Counted from the first letter of the stretch, positions 8,396-16,848 are shown. The stretch is 64,000 nt of DNA from Actinocrispum wychmicini (GCF_004345645.1 NZ_SLWS01000001.1:1553546-1617545), one strand, 5' to 3'. Notes: generated by a model not told the origin, from the letters alone. Made by a program: numbers and translations.

Positions 8396-8599
8396 TCAGT
8401 AACCGGCGGTGGCCACGCAGCCGAGATAGGCGGCCCTGGCGAGTGCGGGGGTCGACCTCAACGACTCGTACATCGCGTTGCACTGGGAGCCGCGATCGGG
8501 CATGGAGGCCGAGGCGGTGCCGGCGCCCGCGGTGACCGCCACCGCGGCGAGTACCGCTGCGGGCAGGATCGTGGCCGCGATGCGTCGAAGGTACTTCAT
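8396..8599 (-). CDS. Small secreted protein with two cysteines
   Basis: A 67-residue protein: a signal peptide of about 32 residues (basic MKYLRR, hydrophobic core, AGTASA cleavage region) and a mature peptide of about 35 residues with two cysteines that could form one disulfide. AAGGAGTGTTC precedes the ATG at 8599, which sets the start. No family is recognised. It is divergent from the LuxR gene, and an inverted repeat lies in the shared 120-bp promoter region. The function is unknown. Confidence 0.7.
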   Translation of the reverse strand: MKYLRRIAATILPAAVLAAVAVTAGAGTASASMPDRGSQCNAMYESLRSTPALARAAYLGCVATAGY

Positions 8600-8676
8600 G
8601 AACACTCCTTGTGATTTCGGCATGGGGAATTCCCGTCACCAGAGGCCATCGTGTTGGGTCACCGGTGGCGGAATCC

Positions 8677-8694
8677 ATCCCAGATTTCTGGGAT
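8677..8694. promoter_or_regulatory. Inverted repeat in divergent promoter
   Basis: ATCCCAGA and TCTGGGAT form perfect 8-bp arms around TT. It lies between the small secreted protein gene (start 8599) and the LuxR gene (start about 8723), 28 bp before the latter, so it is placed for an operator, possibly autoregulatory. Confidence 0.5.
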
Positions 8695-8722
8695 CTTCGG
8701 CGGGCCGGGTACCGTGCCCGGG

Positions 8723-9736
8723 GTGCCAAGCCTTCGTGATCTGGAGCGCGAACTCGTCGCGGACGTGCGGGATCTGGCCAGGGACAAGCTGCCGATGCCC
8801 GTCCTGTTCGCCCAGTTGCGCGACAGACTCCGGGAGGTGGTGGGGTTCGACGCCGGCTGCTGGCACGGCGCCGACCCGGTCACCGGGTTCGTGACGTCCA
8901 CTGTGTCCGATGGGCTGGACCTGTCCCGGTTCGAGCAGGCGGTGCACATCGAGCTGTGGTCGGACGATCCGCTCACTTTCGAGCGGCTGCGTCGCAGCGG
9001 CCGTGGCGCCGATTCGGTCACCCGGGCCACTCATGGCCGGCCCGAGCGCAGCGTGCGATACCGGGAACTGCTCACCGAAATGGGCTACGGCGACGAGATG
9101 CGCCTCAACTTCGACGCGCAGGGTGGCCGGTGGGGTGCCGCCGCGCTGATGCGGGCACCGGACCGGGGGCCGTACCGGGCCGAGGAGTTGCGGTTGGTGG
9201 AGACCTTCACGCGGCATGTGGGGATGGCGCTGCGGAGCTGCTACCAGCCCGCCGGCAGCCAACCCGAAACCGCGTTGGCGGTGACGGTGTTGGGGCCGAA
9301 CGGGCAGGTGGCAGCGGCCGACCAGCAGGCGCAGGCACTGCTCGCCGAACTGGGTGAGCACAGTGGACTGCTGACCGTCGCCGAACAGGCCAGGGGCGCC
9401 GGGGGCGCGCCGGCCATGGCCCGGCTGCGCGCGCCGAACGGGCGATGGCTGATGCTGCATGCCTCGCTGCTGCAAGGCGGTGACGAGGGGCGGGTGGCGG
9501 TGGTGGCCAGGCCGGCCGCACCGGCGGAGGTGATGCCGATCGCGCTGATGACCTACGGCCTGACCAGCCGCGAGCAGGAGGTCGCGCGGGCCGTGCTGCG
9601 GGGCAACAGCACCAAGGAGATCGCCGGGTTGCTCACCCTCACCCCGGTCACCGTGCAGGACCACCTGCGGTCGGTGTTCACCAAGACCGGGGTGCGCAGC
9701 AGGCGTGAGCTGATCGCGTTGTTCATGGCGTTGTAG
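8723..9736 (+). CDS. LuxR-family transcriptional regulator with GAF-like sensor domain
   Basis: About 337 residues from a GTG at 8723; an in-frame GTG at 8714 and an ATG at 8651 are possible. The C-terminal 65 residues are a LuxR/GerE helix-turn-helix (LTSREQEVARAVLRGNSTKEIAGLL, then VQDHLRSVFTKTGVRSRREL). The N-terminal region (VVGFDAGCWHGADPVTG..., LVETFTRHVGMAL) resembles GAF-type sensor domains. No response-regulator receiver domain is present. The stop lies in the promoter of the KstD-like gene, overlapping the first KstR-like box, so it might regulate that gene, though this is unproven. Confidence 0.82.
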   Translation: MPSLRDLERELVADVRDLARDKLPMPVLFAQLRDRLREVVGFDAGCWHGADPVTGFVTSTVSDGLDLSRFEQAVHIELWSDDPLTFERLRRSGRGADSVTRATHGRPERSVRYRELLTEMGYGDEMRLNFDAQGGRWGAAALMRAPDRGPYRAEELRLVETFTRHVGMALRSCYQPAGSQPETALAVTVLGPNGQVAAADQQAQALLAELGEHSGLLTVAEQARGAGGAPAMARLRAPNGRWLMLHASLLQGGDEGRVAVVARPAAPAEVMPIALMTYGLTSREQEVARAVLRGNSTKEIAGLLTLTPVTVQDHLRSVFTKTGVRSRRELIALFMAL

Positions 9737-9804
9737 TAACACGTTCTTGTGGAGCTAACCACTACACCGTTTGATGGATTGAGAAAAATATGTAACACGT
9801 TCTA
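9735..9804. promoter_or_regulatory. Two KstR-like operator boxes
   Basis: A 12-bp sequence, GTAACACGTTCT, occurs at 9736 and again at 9792. The second copy with flanks, TGTAACACGTTCTA at 9791-9804, fits the TnnAACnnGTTnnA consensus of the mycobacterial and rhodococcal cholesterol repressor KstR. The first copy (9735-9748) keeps AACnnGTT but not the outer T and A. The second box ends 11 bases before the ATG of the KstD-like gene, a position expected for repression. The binding regulator is not in the window. Confidence 0.55.
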
Positions 9805-9815
9805 GCGTCTGTGGC

Positions 9816-11528
9816 ATGACACAGGTGTCCCGCCGGAACGTCCTCGCCGGAGCCGGGCTCGCGTTGGCCGCGGGCCTGACGCCGGCACGTATCGCGTCGG
9901 CCGACGTGGGGGCGTACGACGTCGTGGTCGTCGGCGCGGGCGCGGCGGGCATGACGGCCGCGTTGACCGCGGCCAAACGCGGCCTGAAGGTCGTCGTCAT
10001 CGAGAAGGCGTCGGTGTTCGGTGGCTCGCTGGCCCGGTCGGGTGCGGCCGTCTGGATTCCCAACAACCAGGTCCTGCTCGCGGCGGGCGTGCCGGACACA
10101 CCGCAGAAAGCCGCGCAGTACCTCGCTGCCGTCGTCGGCAACGGCTCGTCTCCCGAGCGCCAGCAGGCGTTTCTGGTCAACGGGCCGAAGATGATCTCGT
10201 TCGTGACGGCCAACAGTCCCTTGCGGTTCCGGTTCATGCCGGGCTACAGCGACTACTACCCCGAGCTGCCCGGCGGAATGCCGAACGGCCGGTCGATCGA
10301 GCCGGACGTGTTCGACGGCACCGCGCTCGGCGCCGAGCTGGCCAACCTGAACCCGCCCTACCTGCCGGTTCCGGCCGGCATGGTGGTCTTCGGCGCCGAC
10401 TACAAGTGGCTCAACCTGGCCGCGGTGAACGTCAAGGGCGCTGCGGTCGCGGCCGAGTGCCTCGCGCGAGGCACAGCCGCCGCGTTGGCCGGACAGAAGC
10501 CGTTGACCATGGGTCAGTCGCTGGCCGGGGCGCTGCGGGTCGGGTTGGCGCAGGCCGGGGTCCCGGTGCTGCTGAACACCCCGTTGCAGGACCTGCTCGT
10601 GGAGAACGGCCGGGTCGCGGGAGTGCTGACACCGCAGGGCCCGATCAGGGCGACGCGAGGAGTGATCGTCGGATCGGGCGGGTTCGAGCACAACGCCGCC
10701 ATGCGCGCTCAGTACCAACGTGCGCCGATTGGTACAGAGTGGACGGTCGGGACGCGGACGAACACCGGCGACGGCATCCAAGCCGGGCAACGCGCCGGCG
10801 CGGCACTGGCTTTGATGGACGATGCGTGGTGGGGGCCGGCGATCCCGTTGCCTGACGGGCCGTACTTCTGCCTCGCCGAGCGGACTTTGCCCGGCGGCCT
10901 GATCATCAACCAGGCAGGGCAACGGTTCGTCAACGAGGCCGCGCCGTACAGCGACGTCGTGCACGTGATGTACGACAAGAACCCCACAGCGCCGTGTATT
11001 CCGTCGTGGATGGTCGTGGACCAGAGCTACCGCAACAAGTACCTGTTCCGGGACACGTTGCCGGCGTTGCCTTTGCCGGACGCGTGGTTCGCTTCAGGCG
11101 CGGCTGTGAAGGCTGCGACGGTCGAAGGACTGGCCATAGCGATCGGTGTGCCGCCGTCGACCCTGCGCGCGACCGTGAACCGCTTCAACGGCTTCGCCTT
11201 CACCGGCCGTGACCTGGACTTCCACCGCGGTGACAGCGCCTACGACCACTACTACACGGACCCTGCTGTGTTTCCGTCGTCCAGCTTGGCAGCGCTGTGG
11301 CTGCCGCCGTTCTACGCGTTCCGGATCGTCCCGGGCGACCTGGGGACGAAGGGCGGCATCGTCACGGACGCCCGAGCGCGGGCGTTGCGATCGGACGGAA
11401 CCGTGATCCCAGGACTGTACGCGGCCGGGAACGCCAGCGCGGCCGTGATGGGGCACAGCTACGCGGGCGCCGGCTCCACGATCGGCCCGGCCATGACGTT
11501 CGGCCACATCGCGGCCAACGACATTTAG
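9816..11528 (+). CDS. FAD-dependent 3-ketosteroid-delta1-dehydrogenase-like oxidoreductase with Tat signal
   Basis: A 570-residue flavoprotein. A twin-arginine signal (SRRNVLAGAG, cleavage near residue 29) precedes the dinucleotide-binding motif VVVVGAGAAGMTAA. The order of motifs follows KstD: GRSI, the DFHRGDSAYDHYY region, FRIVPGDLGTKGGIVTD, and a C-terminal GHSYAGAG. In that motif Tyr549 and Gly553 match the catalytic Tyr487/Gly491 of rhodococcal KstD; Tyr378 and Tyr144 or Tyr147 fit the other active-site tyrosines. KstD dehydrogenates ring A of 3-ketosteroids. The export signal is unusual for the family. The stop TAG coincides with the edge of the MITE-like element. Confidence 0.78.
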   Translation: MTQVSRRNVLAGAGLALAAGLTPARIASADVGAYDVVVVGAGAAGMTAALTAAKRGLKVVVIEKASVFGGSLARSGAAVWIPNNQVLLAAGVPDTPQKAAQYLAAVVGNGSSPERQQAFLVNGPKMISFVTANSPLRFRFMPGYSDYYPELPGGMPNGRSIEPDVFDGTALGAELANLNPPYLPVPAGMVVFGADYKWLNLAAVNVKGAAVAAECLARGTAAALAGQKPLTMGQSLAGALRVGLAQAGVPVLLNTPLQDLLVENGRVAGVLTPQGPIRATRGVIVGSGGFEHNAAMRAQYQRAPIGTEWTVGTRTNTGDGIQAGQRAGAALALMDDAWWGPAIPLPDGPYFCLAERTLPGGLIINQAGQRFVNEAAPYSDVVHVMYDKNPTAPCIPSWMVVDQSYRNKYLFRDTLPALPLPDAWFASGAAVKAATVEGLAIAIGVPPSTLRATVNRFNGFAFTGRDLDFHRGDSAYDHYYTDPAVFPSSSLAALWLPPFYAFRIVPGDLGTKGGIVTDARARALRSDGTVIPGLYAAGNASAAVMGHSYAGAGSTIGPAMTFGHIAANDI

Positions 11529-11692
11529 GGCCTGTATCGAGGTCCCCGTCCGCGATAGCCGGGCCGGATGCGGTCCCTGGCGCCACCGCCGGCACACCCA
11601 AAGACAACCAGTATTCGCGGCGTACCGGCGGCGACGCCAGGAACCGCCCCGATCCCGACTCTCATCGAACGGGGACCTCGATACAGGCCCTA
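11526..11692. mobile_element. MITE-like foldback element with 24-bp terminal inverted repeats
   Basis: The ends (11526-11549 and 11669-11692) are perfect 24-bp inverted repeats beginning TAGGGCCTGTATCGAGG. The terminal TA on each side fits a TA target duplication of IS5/IS427-type elements, leaving a 163-bp element at 11528-11690. The interior is also largely self-complementary (for example the GCGGTCCCTGGCG region against the CGCCAGGAACCGC region). There is no coding capacity. Both convergent genes end on TAG codons formed by the two TA copies. Removing the element and one TA would leave both proteins unchanged. An unusually long bidirectional terminator is the alternative reading. Confidence 0.7.
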
Positions 11693-13072
11693 GCCGACCG
11701 CCTTCTCCAGCTCCGCCAACGAATCCTCCAGATGCGTCAGCAGCCGTTGCAGGTGCGGCACGTTCCGGCGGCAGCCGGTCAGGCCGAAGTTCAACGCGCC
11801 CGCGTAGCTCGTGATCGTGATGTTCAGGGCCTGCCCGTCGTACGGGATCGACAGCGGGTACATGCCTTGCAGTTCGGCGCCGTTCCAGAACAACGGTTTC
11901 TGCGCGCCGGGCACGTTCGAGATGATCAGGTTGAACGGCGGCGGGGTCAGGTTCACGAAGCCCGGGATCGGCGCGAACGCCAGCGGCGCCATGGTCAGCC
12001 CGGACAGCGCCAGGATCTGCAACGGGCTCAGCTCGGCCAGTGACCGCTTGGCCACCTGGGCGGACTCGGTGATCTGGGTGAACCGCTCGACCGGGTCGGC
12101 CAGGTGCGTGCCCAGGTTCACCAGGATCGCGCCGACCGAGTTGCCGCTGGCCTCCGACCGTTTCTGCTTGCCGCGCAAGGACACCGGCACCATCGAGATC
12201 AGTGGCCGGTCGGGCAGCGCGTCCAGTTCGAGCAGGTAGCGCCGCAACGCGCCGGCGCACATCGCCAGGACGACGTCGTTGAGTGTCGCGCCGGTCGCCT
12301 TGCGGACCGCCTTGATCCGGTCCAGCGACCATTTCTGGGCCGCGAACCGGCGGGCACCGGTGATCTGGACGTTGAAGATCGTCCGTGGCGCCTGGAAAGG
12401 CAGCACCGAAGCCTGCTCGCGCAGGGCCGTCTGGGCGCCTTTGACCACCGCCGGCAGCACACCGGCGATGTCAGTCGTCATGCCCCGCAACGATTCCAAT
12501 AACGCCAACGGGCCACCTTGGCCGTTCCGTTCGGCCTTCTCGATCGGCGGCACCGCCCAGACCGGCGGCATTCCCATGGTCGTCGAGTCCGTTGAGAGCG
12601 CGCGGTTGGCCAGGATGATCGAGGAAACGCCGTCCATCAGCGCGTGGTGGACCTTCGAGTACGTGGCGAACCTGTTGCCTTCCAGGCCTTCGATCAGCGA
12701 GAACTCCCACAGCGGGCGATGCCGGTCCAGTAACGAGCCGTGCAGCCGGGACACCAGTTCCAGCAGTTCACGGACGCGTCCCGGCCGGGGCAGCGCGGAG
12801 AACCGGACGTGGTACTCCATGTCCAACTGGTTGTCCGTGGACCAGGACCACTGGCCGAGGCTGCCCACCGGCCGTCGCGGCCGCTTGCGGAACAGCTGCT
12901 GGACGGTCTCCTCGGCACCGACCAGCGAGTGGTACAGCTGGCTGAGGTAGTCCGGGCCGGCGCCGTCGGGCAACGTGTACAGCTGCAGCCCGCCGACGTG
13001 CATGGGATGTTCTCGGGACTCGCCGATCAGGAACATGGAGTCGGTGATCGGCATAAGCGGGATACGCGCCAT
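11690..13072 (-). CDS. Wax ester synthase / diacylglycerol acyltransferase (WS/DGAT)
   Basis: A 460-residue bifunctional acyltransferase that esterifies acyl-CoA to alcohols or diacylglycerol for storage lipid. The N-terminal half carries the catalytic HHxxxDG motif as VHHALMDGVSS. The C-terminal half has NDVVLAMCAGALRRYLLE and the SNVPGAQKPLFWNGAEL segment (usual form NVPGP), both family hallmarks. The start is the ATG at 13072 behind AGGCAGGAA. Two TTA codons occur (12502-12500 and 12733-12731). The stop sits in the right arm of the MITE-like element. It is divergent from the MpaB-like gene. Confidence 0.92.
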   Translation of the reverse strand: MARIPLMPITDSMFLIGESREHPMHVGGLQLYTLPDGAGPDYLSQLYHSLVGAEETVQQLFRKRPRRPVGSLGQWSWSTDNQLDMEYHVRFSALPRPGRVRELLELVSRLHGSLLDRHRPLWEFSLIEGLEGNRFATYSKVHHALMDGVSSIILANRALSTDSTTMGMPPVWAVPPIEKAERNGQGGPLALLESLRGMTTDIAGVLPAVVKGAQTALREQASVLPFQAPRTIFNVQITGARRFAAQKWSLDRIKAVRKATGATLNDVVLAMCAGALRRYLLELDALPDRPLISMVPVSLRGKQKRSEASGNSVGAILVNLGTHLADPVERFTQITESAQVAKRSLAELSPLQILALSGLTMAPLAFAPIPGFVNLTPPPFNLIISNVPGAQKPLFWNGAELQGMYPLSIPYDGQALNITITSYAGALNFGLTGCRRNVPHLQRLLTHLEDSLAELEKAVG

Positions 13073-13109
13073 TTCCTGCCTCCTGTTCCCCACCCGTGGC
13101 CTGCAGAAA

Positions 13110-13179
13110 CTACCACCACGCAGGGTAGCCAGGAAGATCGAGCAGTGATACATTCGGCGTATCGTCGTCTCACGTGAGA
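13110..13179. promoter_or_regulatory. Divergent promoter with several short inverted repeats
   Basis: The 108-bp region between the WS/DGAT start (13072) and the MpaB-like gene (13181) contains CTACC/GGTAG (13110-13128), GATAC/GTATC (13147-13163) and a perfect 12-bp palindrome TCTCACGTGAGA (13168-13179). The palindrome abuts the GTG start. The TetR gene two positions downstream is a natural candidate regulator. Confidence 0.4.
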
Positions 13180-13180
13180 G

Positions 13181-13996
13181 GTGTCGATGATCGGGCCTGG
13201 TTCAGCGACATGGCGTAACGCCGTGGACTGGCGGCTGTTGCTCGGGTCCGGCCGGGCCTTGCTGCTCCAAGTGGCCCATCCAACTGTGGGGGCCGGGGTC
13301 GCGGATCACTCGGACTTCCGGAAGCGGCCTTGGCAACGGCTGCGACGCACGATCGATTCGTTGATGCTTCAGGAATACGGCGGCGAACGCGCGTACACCG
13401 AGGCGCGGCGGCTGCGTGAGCTGCACAAGGGCTTCAAGGGTGTCGACCAGCACGGCCAGCGGTACAGCGCGCTCGACCCGGACGCGTACTGCTGGGTGCA
13501 CGCCACGCTGTTCGAGGCGGGTGTGGACCTGCACGCCAACTTCGGCCCGCCGCTGCCGCTCGCCGAACAACACCGGCTGTACGCGGAATGGCGGTGGCTC
13601 GGCGAGGTCCTCGGGATCAAGGCGAGCCGGATGCCGGCCACCCTCACCGGATTCTGGGAGTACTTTCGGCACATGGTCGCCGACGAGTTGGCGGACAACA
13701 AGTCCGTCCGGGACGTGCTGGCCTCGCTCGCCGACCGTAAACCCGTCAAACCGCCCTGGCCGCACTTGCCGGACCCGGTGTGGCGGCTGGCCGGGCCGGT
13801 CGCGTCCGGTGTGCTGATGACCGCGACGGTCGGCACGCTGCCGCCGCCCTTCCGGAGCCGACTCGGTCTACAGTGGACGAAGGCGGACGAGCTGCGGCTG
13901 CGTGCCCTGAAGCGGGCGGTACGGGTGGGCATGCCGCTGGTGCCGCCCAGGTTGCGGTACCACCCGATGGCGTTGGCGGCCCGGCGATGCCGTTGA
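13181..13996 (+). CDS. Oxygenase MpaB-family (DUF2236) protein
   Basis: A 271-residue protein of the MpaB/latex-clearing-protein-like family, a b-type heme fold associated with oxidative cleavage or unknown oxygenations. The signature LLLQVAHPTVGAGVADHSDFRKRP is clear, as are the YCWVHATL and FGPPLPLAEQHRLYAEWRW segments that supply the conserved histidines. The GTG at 13181 or the ATG at 13187 begins the protein. It overlaps the downstream TetR gene by ten bases, so the two form one transcriptional unit. The substrate is unknown. Confidence 0.8.
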   Translation: MSMIGPGSATWRNAVDWRLLLGSGRALLLQVAHPTVGAGVADHSDFRKRPWQRLRRTIDSLMLQEYGGERAYTEARRLRELHKGFKGVDQHGQRYSALDPDAYCWVHATLFEAGVDLHANFGPPLPLAEQHRLYAEWRWLGEVLGIKASRMPATLTGFWEYFRHMVADELADNKSVRDVLASLADRKPVKPPWPHLPDPVWRLAGPVASGVLMTATVGTLPPPFRSRLGLQWTKADELRLRALKRAVRVGMPLVPPRLRYHPMALAARRCR

Positions 13997-14568
13997 CCGA
14001 CGAGAGCACGGTCCGGATTCTCGACGCCGCGTTGGAGGTGTACGAGGAGTTCGGACTTCGGCGCAGCTCCGTTGACGATGTGGCCCGAAGGGCCGGCTTG
14101 GGGCGGGCCACGGTGTACCGGCGGTTCCCGCAGAAGGGCGACCTGATCGCGGCGGTCGGCCTGCGCGAGGTCGAACGATTCCTCGACGCAGTGGACGTGG
14201 AGATCAGCAAGGCGCCCAGTGCCGAGGAGCGGATGATCACCGGGTTCGTGGCGGTCGTGCGCGGGCTGCGGCGGCATCCGTTGCTCAACCGCTTGCTGTC
14301 CAGCGAGCCCGAGGCCATCCTGCCCGGTCTGACACTGTCCGGCGGGCCGGTGATCGCGCTGGCCCGGTCGTACCTGGTCGACAAGATCCGCGCCGACCAG
14401 GACGCCGGGCTGCTGCCGTTCTTCGACGCGGAACCGTTGGCCGAGATGCTCGCGCGCCTGATCCACTCGATGGTGCTGACCCCGGAGGGCTGTATCCCTT
14501 GTGAGGACGAACGCGAGATGCGCGCCTTCGCCCGTACCTACCTCGTTCCGTGGCTCAACATCAGCTGA
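13987..14568 (+). CDS. TetR-family transcriptional regulator
   Basis: A 193-residue regulator with an N-terminal helix-turn-helix (ILDAALEVYEEFGLRRSSVDDVARRAGLGRATVYRRFPQK) and a helical ligand domain. The ATG at 13987 overlaps the end of the MpaB-like gene. The most likely targets are its own operon and the divergent WS/DGAT gene, through the inverted repeats before 13181. It overlaps the convergent alcohol dehydrogenase gene by eight bases. Confidence 0.9.
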   Translation: MPLTDESTVRILDAALEVYEEFGLRRSSVDDVARRAGLGRATVYRRFPQKGDLIAAVGLREVERFLDAVDVEISKAPSAEERMITGFVAVVRGLRRHPLLNRLLSSEPEAILPGLTLSGGPVIALARSYLVDKIRADQDAGLLPFFDAEPLAEMLARLIHSMVLTPEGCIPCEDEREMRAFARTYLVPWLNIS

Positions 14569-15640
14569 AGACGAGCAGCGACCGTGCCCCGGTGCCTGTC
14601 CGCATCCGCTCGAACGCCTCGTTCACCTCGTTGAGGGAGATCCGGTGCGACACCAGCGGTTCGAGGTCCAGCCTGCCCAGTTCGATCTGCGTCGCCAGCA
14701 GCGGGATGTCCCGGTCCGGGTCGCCCGAGCCGTACACCGAGACGGCGATCGTCCGGGCGAAGTGGTACAGCTCCAGGGCGCTGAAGCTCACCTGGTCGTC
14801 GCGCCGGCCGACGCCGACGATCGTGACCTTGCCGCCGCGCCTCGCGCATCCCCACGCCGTGCGGATCGTCGCCGACGCGCCCACGCACTCCAGCGCGTGG
14901 TCCACTCCGCGGCCACCGGTCAGGCCACGGACCTGCTTGGCGAGCTTGTCGTTGGCGGTCAGGAAGTGGGTCGCGCCGGCCTGCAACGCGAGTTCTTCCT
15001 TGGCCGGCGCCACATCCACGGCGATGATCGGTCCCGCGCCGGCCAACCGCGCGCCGATGATCGCCGACAGGCCGACGCCGCCGAGCCCGATGACAAGGAC
15101 AGATTCACCCGCGCGGACGCCTGCGGTGTTGCGTGCCGCTCCCACGCCCGTCACTACCGCGCAGCCAAGGAGAGCCGCGGTGTCGAGCGGTACGCCGTCC
15201 GCAAGCGGCACCATCGTGGCCTCGGGCAGCACGACTTCTTCGGCGAACGCGCCCACACCCAGCGTGACCTGCAGTTCCTTGCCGTCGATCGTGCCGCGCG
15301 GCTGGCTGACGTTGCCTTCCACCTGGACACACAGCCAGGGTTGGGAGTTGAGGCAGAACCAGCACCGCCGGCACGCGGGCGCCCAGTTCACCACCACCCG
15401 GTCGCCTTCGCGCACCCGCGTGACCTGGTCGCCGACCGCCGCGACCGTGCCGGCGGCCTCATGGCCCAGCACGAGCGGGAACTTCGGCGCGAACGTCCCG
15501 TTGACCATGGAGAGATCCGAGTGGCACACCCCGGCCGCCGCCACTCTCACCCGCACTTCGCGCGGCCCGAGCTGGGGCAGCTCGATCTCGGCCACTTCGA
15601 TGTCGTTGCCTGGTCCGTGTACCACTGCCGCTTGCACCAT
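14561..15640 (-). CDS. Zinc-dependent alcohol dehydrogenase (MDR)
   Basis: A 359-residue medium-chain dehydrogenase. Catalytic zinc ligands are visible in GVCHSDL and LGHEAAG. The structural zinc loop is CRRCWFCLNSQPWLC. The NAD(P) motif is VLVIGLGGVGLSAIIGARLAGA, followed by VDVAPAKEELA, where Asp after the second strand suggests NAD preference. It resembles actinobacterial class III or NDMA-type alcohol dehydrogenases and should interconvert primary alcohols and aldehydes. The neighbouring storage-lipid and CoA-ester genes fit a role in lipid or terpenoid alcohol oxidation, which is inference. Confidence 0.9.
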   Translation of the reverse strand: MVQAAVVHGPGNDIEVAEIELPQLGPREVRVRVAAAGVCHSDLSMVNGTFAPKFPLVLGHEAAGTVAAVGDQVTRVREGDRVVVNWAPACRRCWFCLNSQPWLCVQVEGNVSQPRGTIDGKELQVTLGVGAFAEEVVLPEATMVPLADGVPLDTAALLGCAVVTGVGAARNTAGVRAGESVLVIGLGGVGLSAIIGARLAGAGPIIAVDVAPAKEELALQAGATHFLTANDKLAKQVRGLTGGRGVDHALECVGASATIRTAWGCARRGGKVTIVGVGRRDDQVSFSALELYHFARTIAVSVYGSGDPDRDIPLLATQIELGRLDLEPLVSHRISLNEVNEAFERMRTGTGARSLLVFS

Positions 15641-15714
15641 GGGGTGATTGTCACATCTATCCGTACAGCGTTAGGTATAAAGTCGCCTTACTGGCGAGTA
15701 GGAGGTGGTCGACG

Positions 15715-16845
15715 GTGAGCACAGGCCCGCTGGCGGGACTCCGCGTGGTCGAGCTGGCCGGGATCGGGCCGGCCCCGTTCTGCGCCATGCTCCTGGCCGA
15801 TCTCGGGGCCGATGTGGTCCGGGTCGACCGCCCCGGCGCCGCCGCGCTGCCCGGTGTGGCCGGCGGGGACTTGACGAACCGGAACAAGCGTTCGGTCATC
15901 GTCGACCTCAAGAACCCGGCGGGCGCCGAAGTCGTGCTCCGCCTCGCCGCCCAGGCCGACGTGCTGATCGAGGGCCTGCGGCCGGGGGTGACCGAACGGC
16001 TCGGCATCGGGCCGGCCGACTGCCTGGCCCGCAACGGCAAGCTGGTGTACGGCCGGATGACCGGCTGGGGCCAGGACGGGCCGCTCGCCCAGTCCGCCGG
16101 CCACGACATCGCGTACATCGGGATCACGGGTCTCTTGCACGCCATCGGCCGTGCGGACGGGCCGCCGCAGGTCCCGCTGAACCTGCTCGGCGACTTCGGT
16201 GGCGGCGCCCTGTACCTCACGGTCGGCATCCTGGCCGCGCTGCGGTCCGGGCAGGGGCAGGTGGTGGACGCGGCGATCGTCGACGGCGCCGCCCACCTCG
16301 GGACCATGATCTACGGCCTGGTGTCCAAAGGCGGCTGGCAACCCGCGCGAGGCGTGAACCTGCTGGACACCGGCGCGCCTTTCTACGACGTCTACGAGAC
16401 GTCCGACGGCGAGCACATGGCCGTCGGTCCGTTGGAACCGCAGTTCTATCAGGAGTTCATCCGGCTGCTCGGCCTGGCGGACGAGGATCTGCCCACGCAG
16501 CTGGACATTCCACGGTGGCCCGAGTTACGCAAGCGGTTCGCCGAGGTGTTCGCCACCCGCAGCCGTCGCGAATGGACAGACGTGTTCGAGGGCACGGACG
16601 CGTGCGTCGCGCCTGTCCTGTCGCTGGCCGAAGCCCCCGAGCACCCGCACATCGCCGCGCGCGGCACGTTGGTCGAGCGGGACGGGTTCGTCCAGCCCGC
16701 GCCCGCGCCCCGGTTCTCCGGCACCCCCGCGTCGCTCAGGACACCACCGGCGTTCGCCGGTCAACACACCAGGGCCGCCTTGGCGGACTGGGGTTTCGAC
16801 GACATCGACGACCTGCTGGCGCAAGGCGCTGTGAAAGAAGGCTGA
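15715..16845 (+). CDS. Alpha-methylacyl-CoA racemase (CaiB/BaiF family)
   Basis: A 376-residue family III CoA-transferase-fold enzyme that epimerises 2-methylacyl-CoA esters so that beta-oxidation can proceed. SAGHDIAYIG and LLGDFGGGALYL carry the His and Asp that act as catalytic bases in mycobacterial racemase (His126/Asp156), and YETSDGEHMAVGPLEPQFY gives the conserved Glu. These racemase-specific motifs favour racemase over formyl-CoA transferase. The GTG at 15715 follows AGGAGG. The next gene starts three bases after the stop. A TTA codon lies at 16525. Confidence 0.88.
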   Translation: MSTGPLAGLRVVELAGIGPAPFCAMLLADLGADVVRVDRPGAAALPGVAGGDLTNRNKRSVIVDLKNPAGAEVVLRLAAQADVLIEGLRPGVTERLGIGPADCLARNGKLVYGRMTGWGQDGPLAQSAGHDIAYIGITGLLHAIGRADGPPQVPLNLLGDFGGGALYLTVGILAALRSGQGQVVDAAIVDGAAHLGTMIYGLVSKGGWQPARGVNLLDTGAPFYDVYETSDGEHMAVGPLEPQFYQEFIRLLGLADEDLPTQLDIPRWPELRKRFAEVFATRSRREWTDVFEGTDACVAPVLSLAEAPEHPHIAARGTLVERDGFVQPAPAPRFSGTPASLRTPPAFAGQHTRAALADWGFDDIDDLLAQGAVKEG

Positions 16846-16848
16846 CCC

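Noticed and set aside
15657..15690. ACAGCGTTAGGTATA region before the racemase as a relative of the 28193 repeat
   Set aside because: Only AGCGTTA is shared and the symmetric half is missing; it may simply be the promoter.
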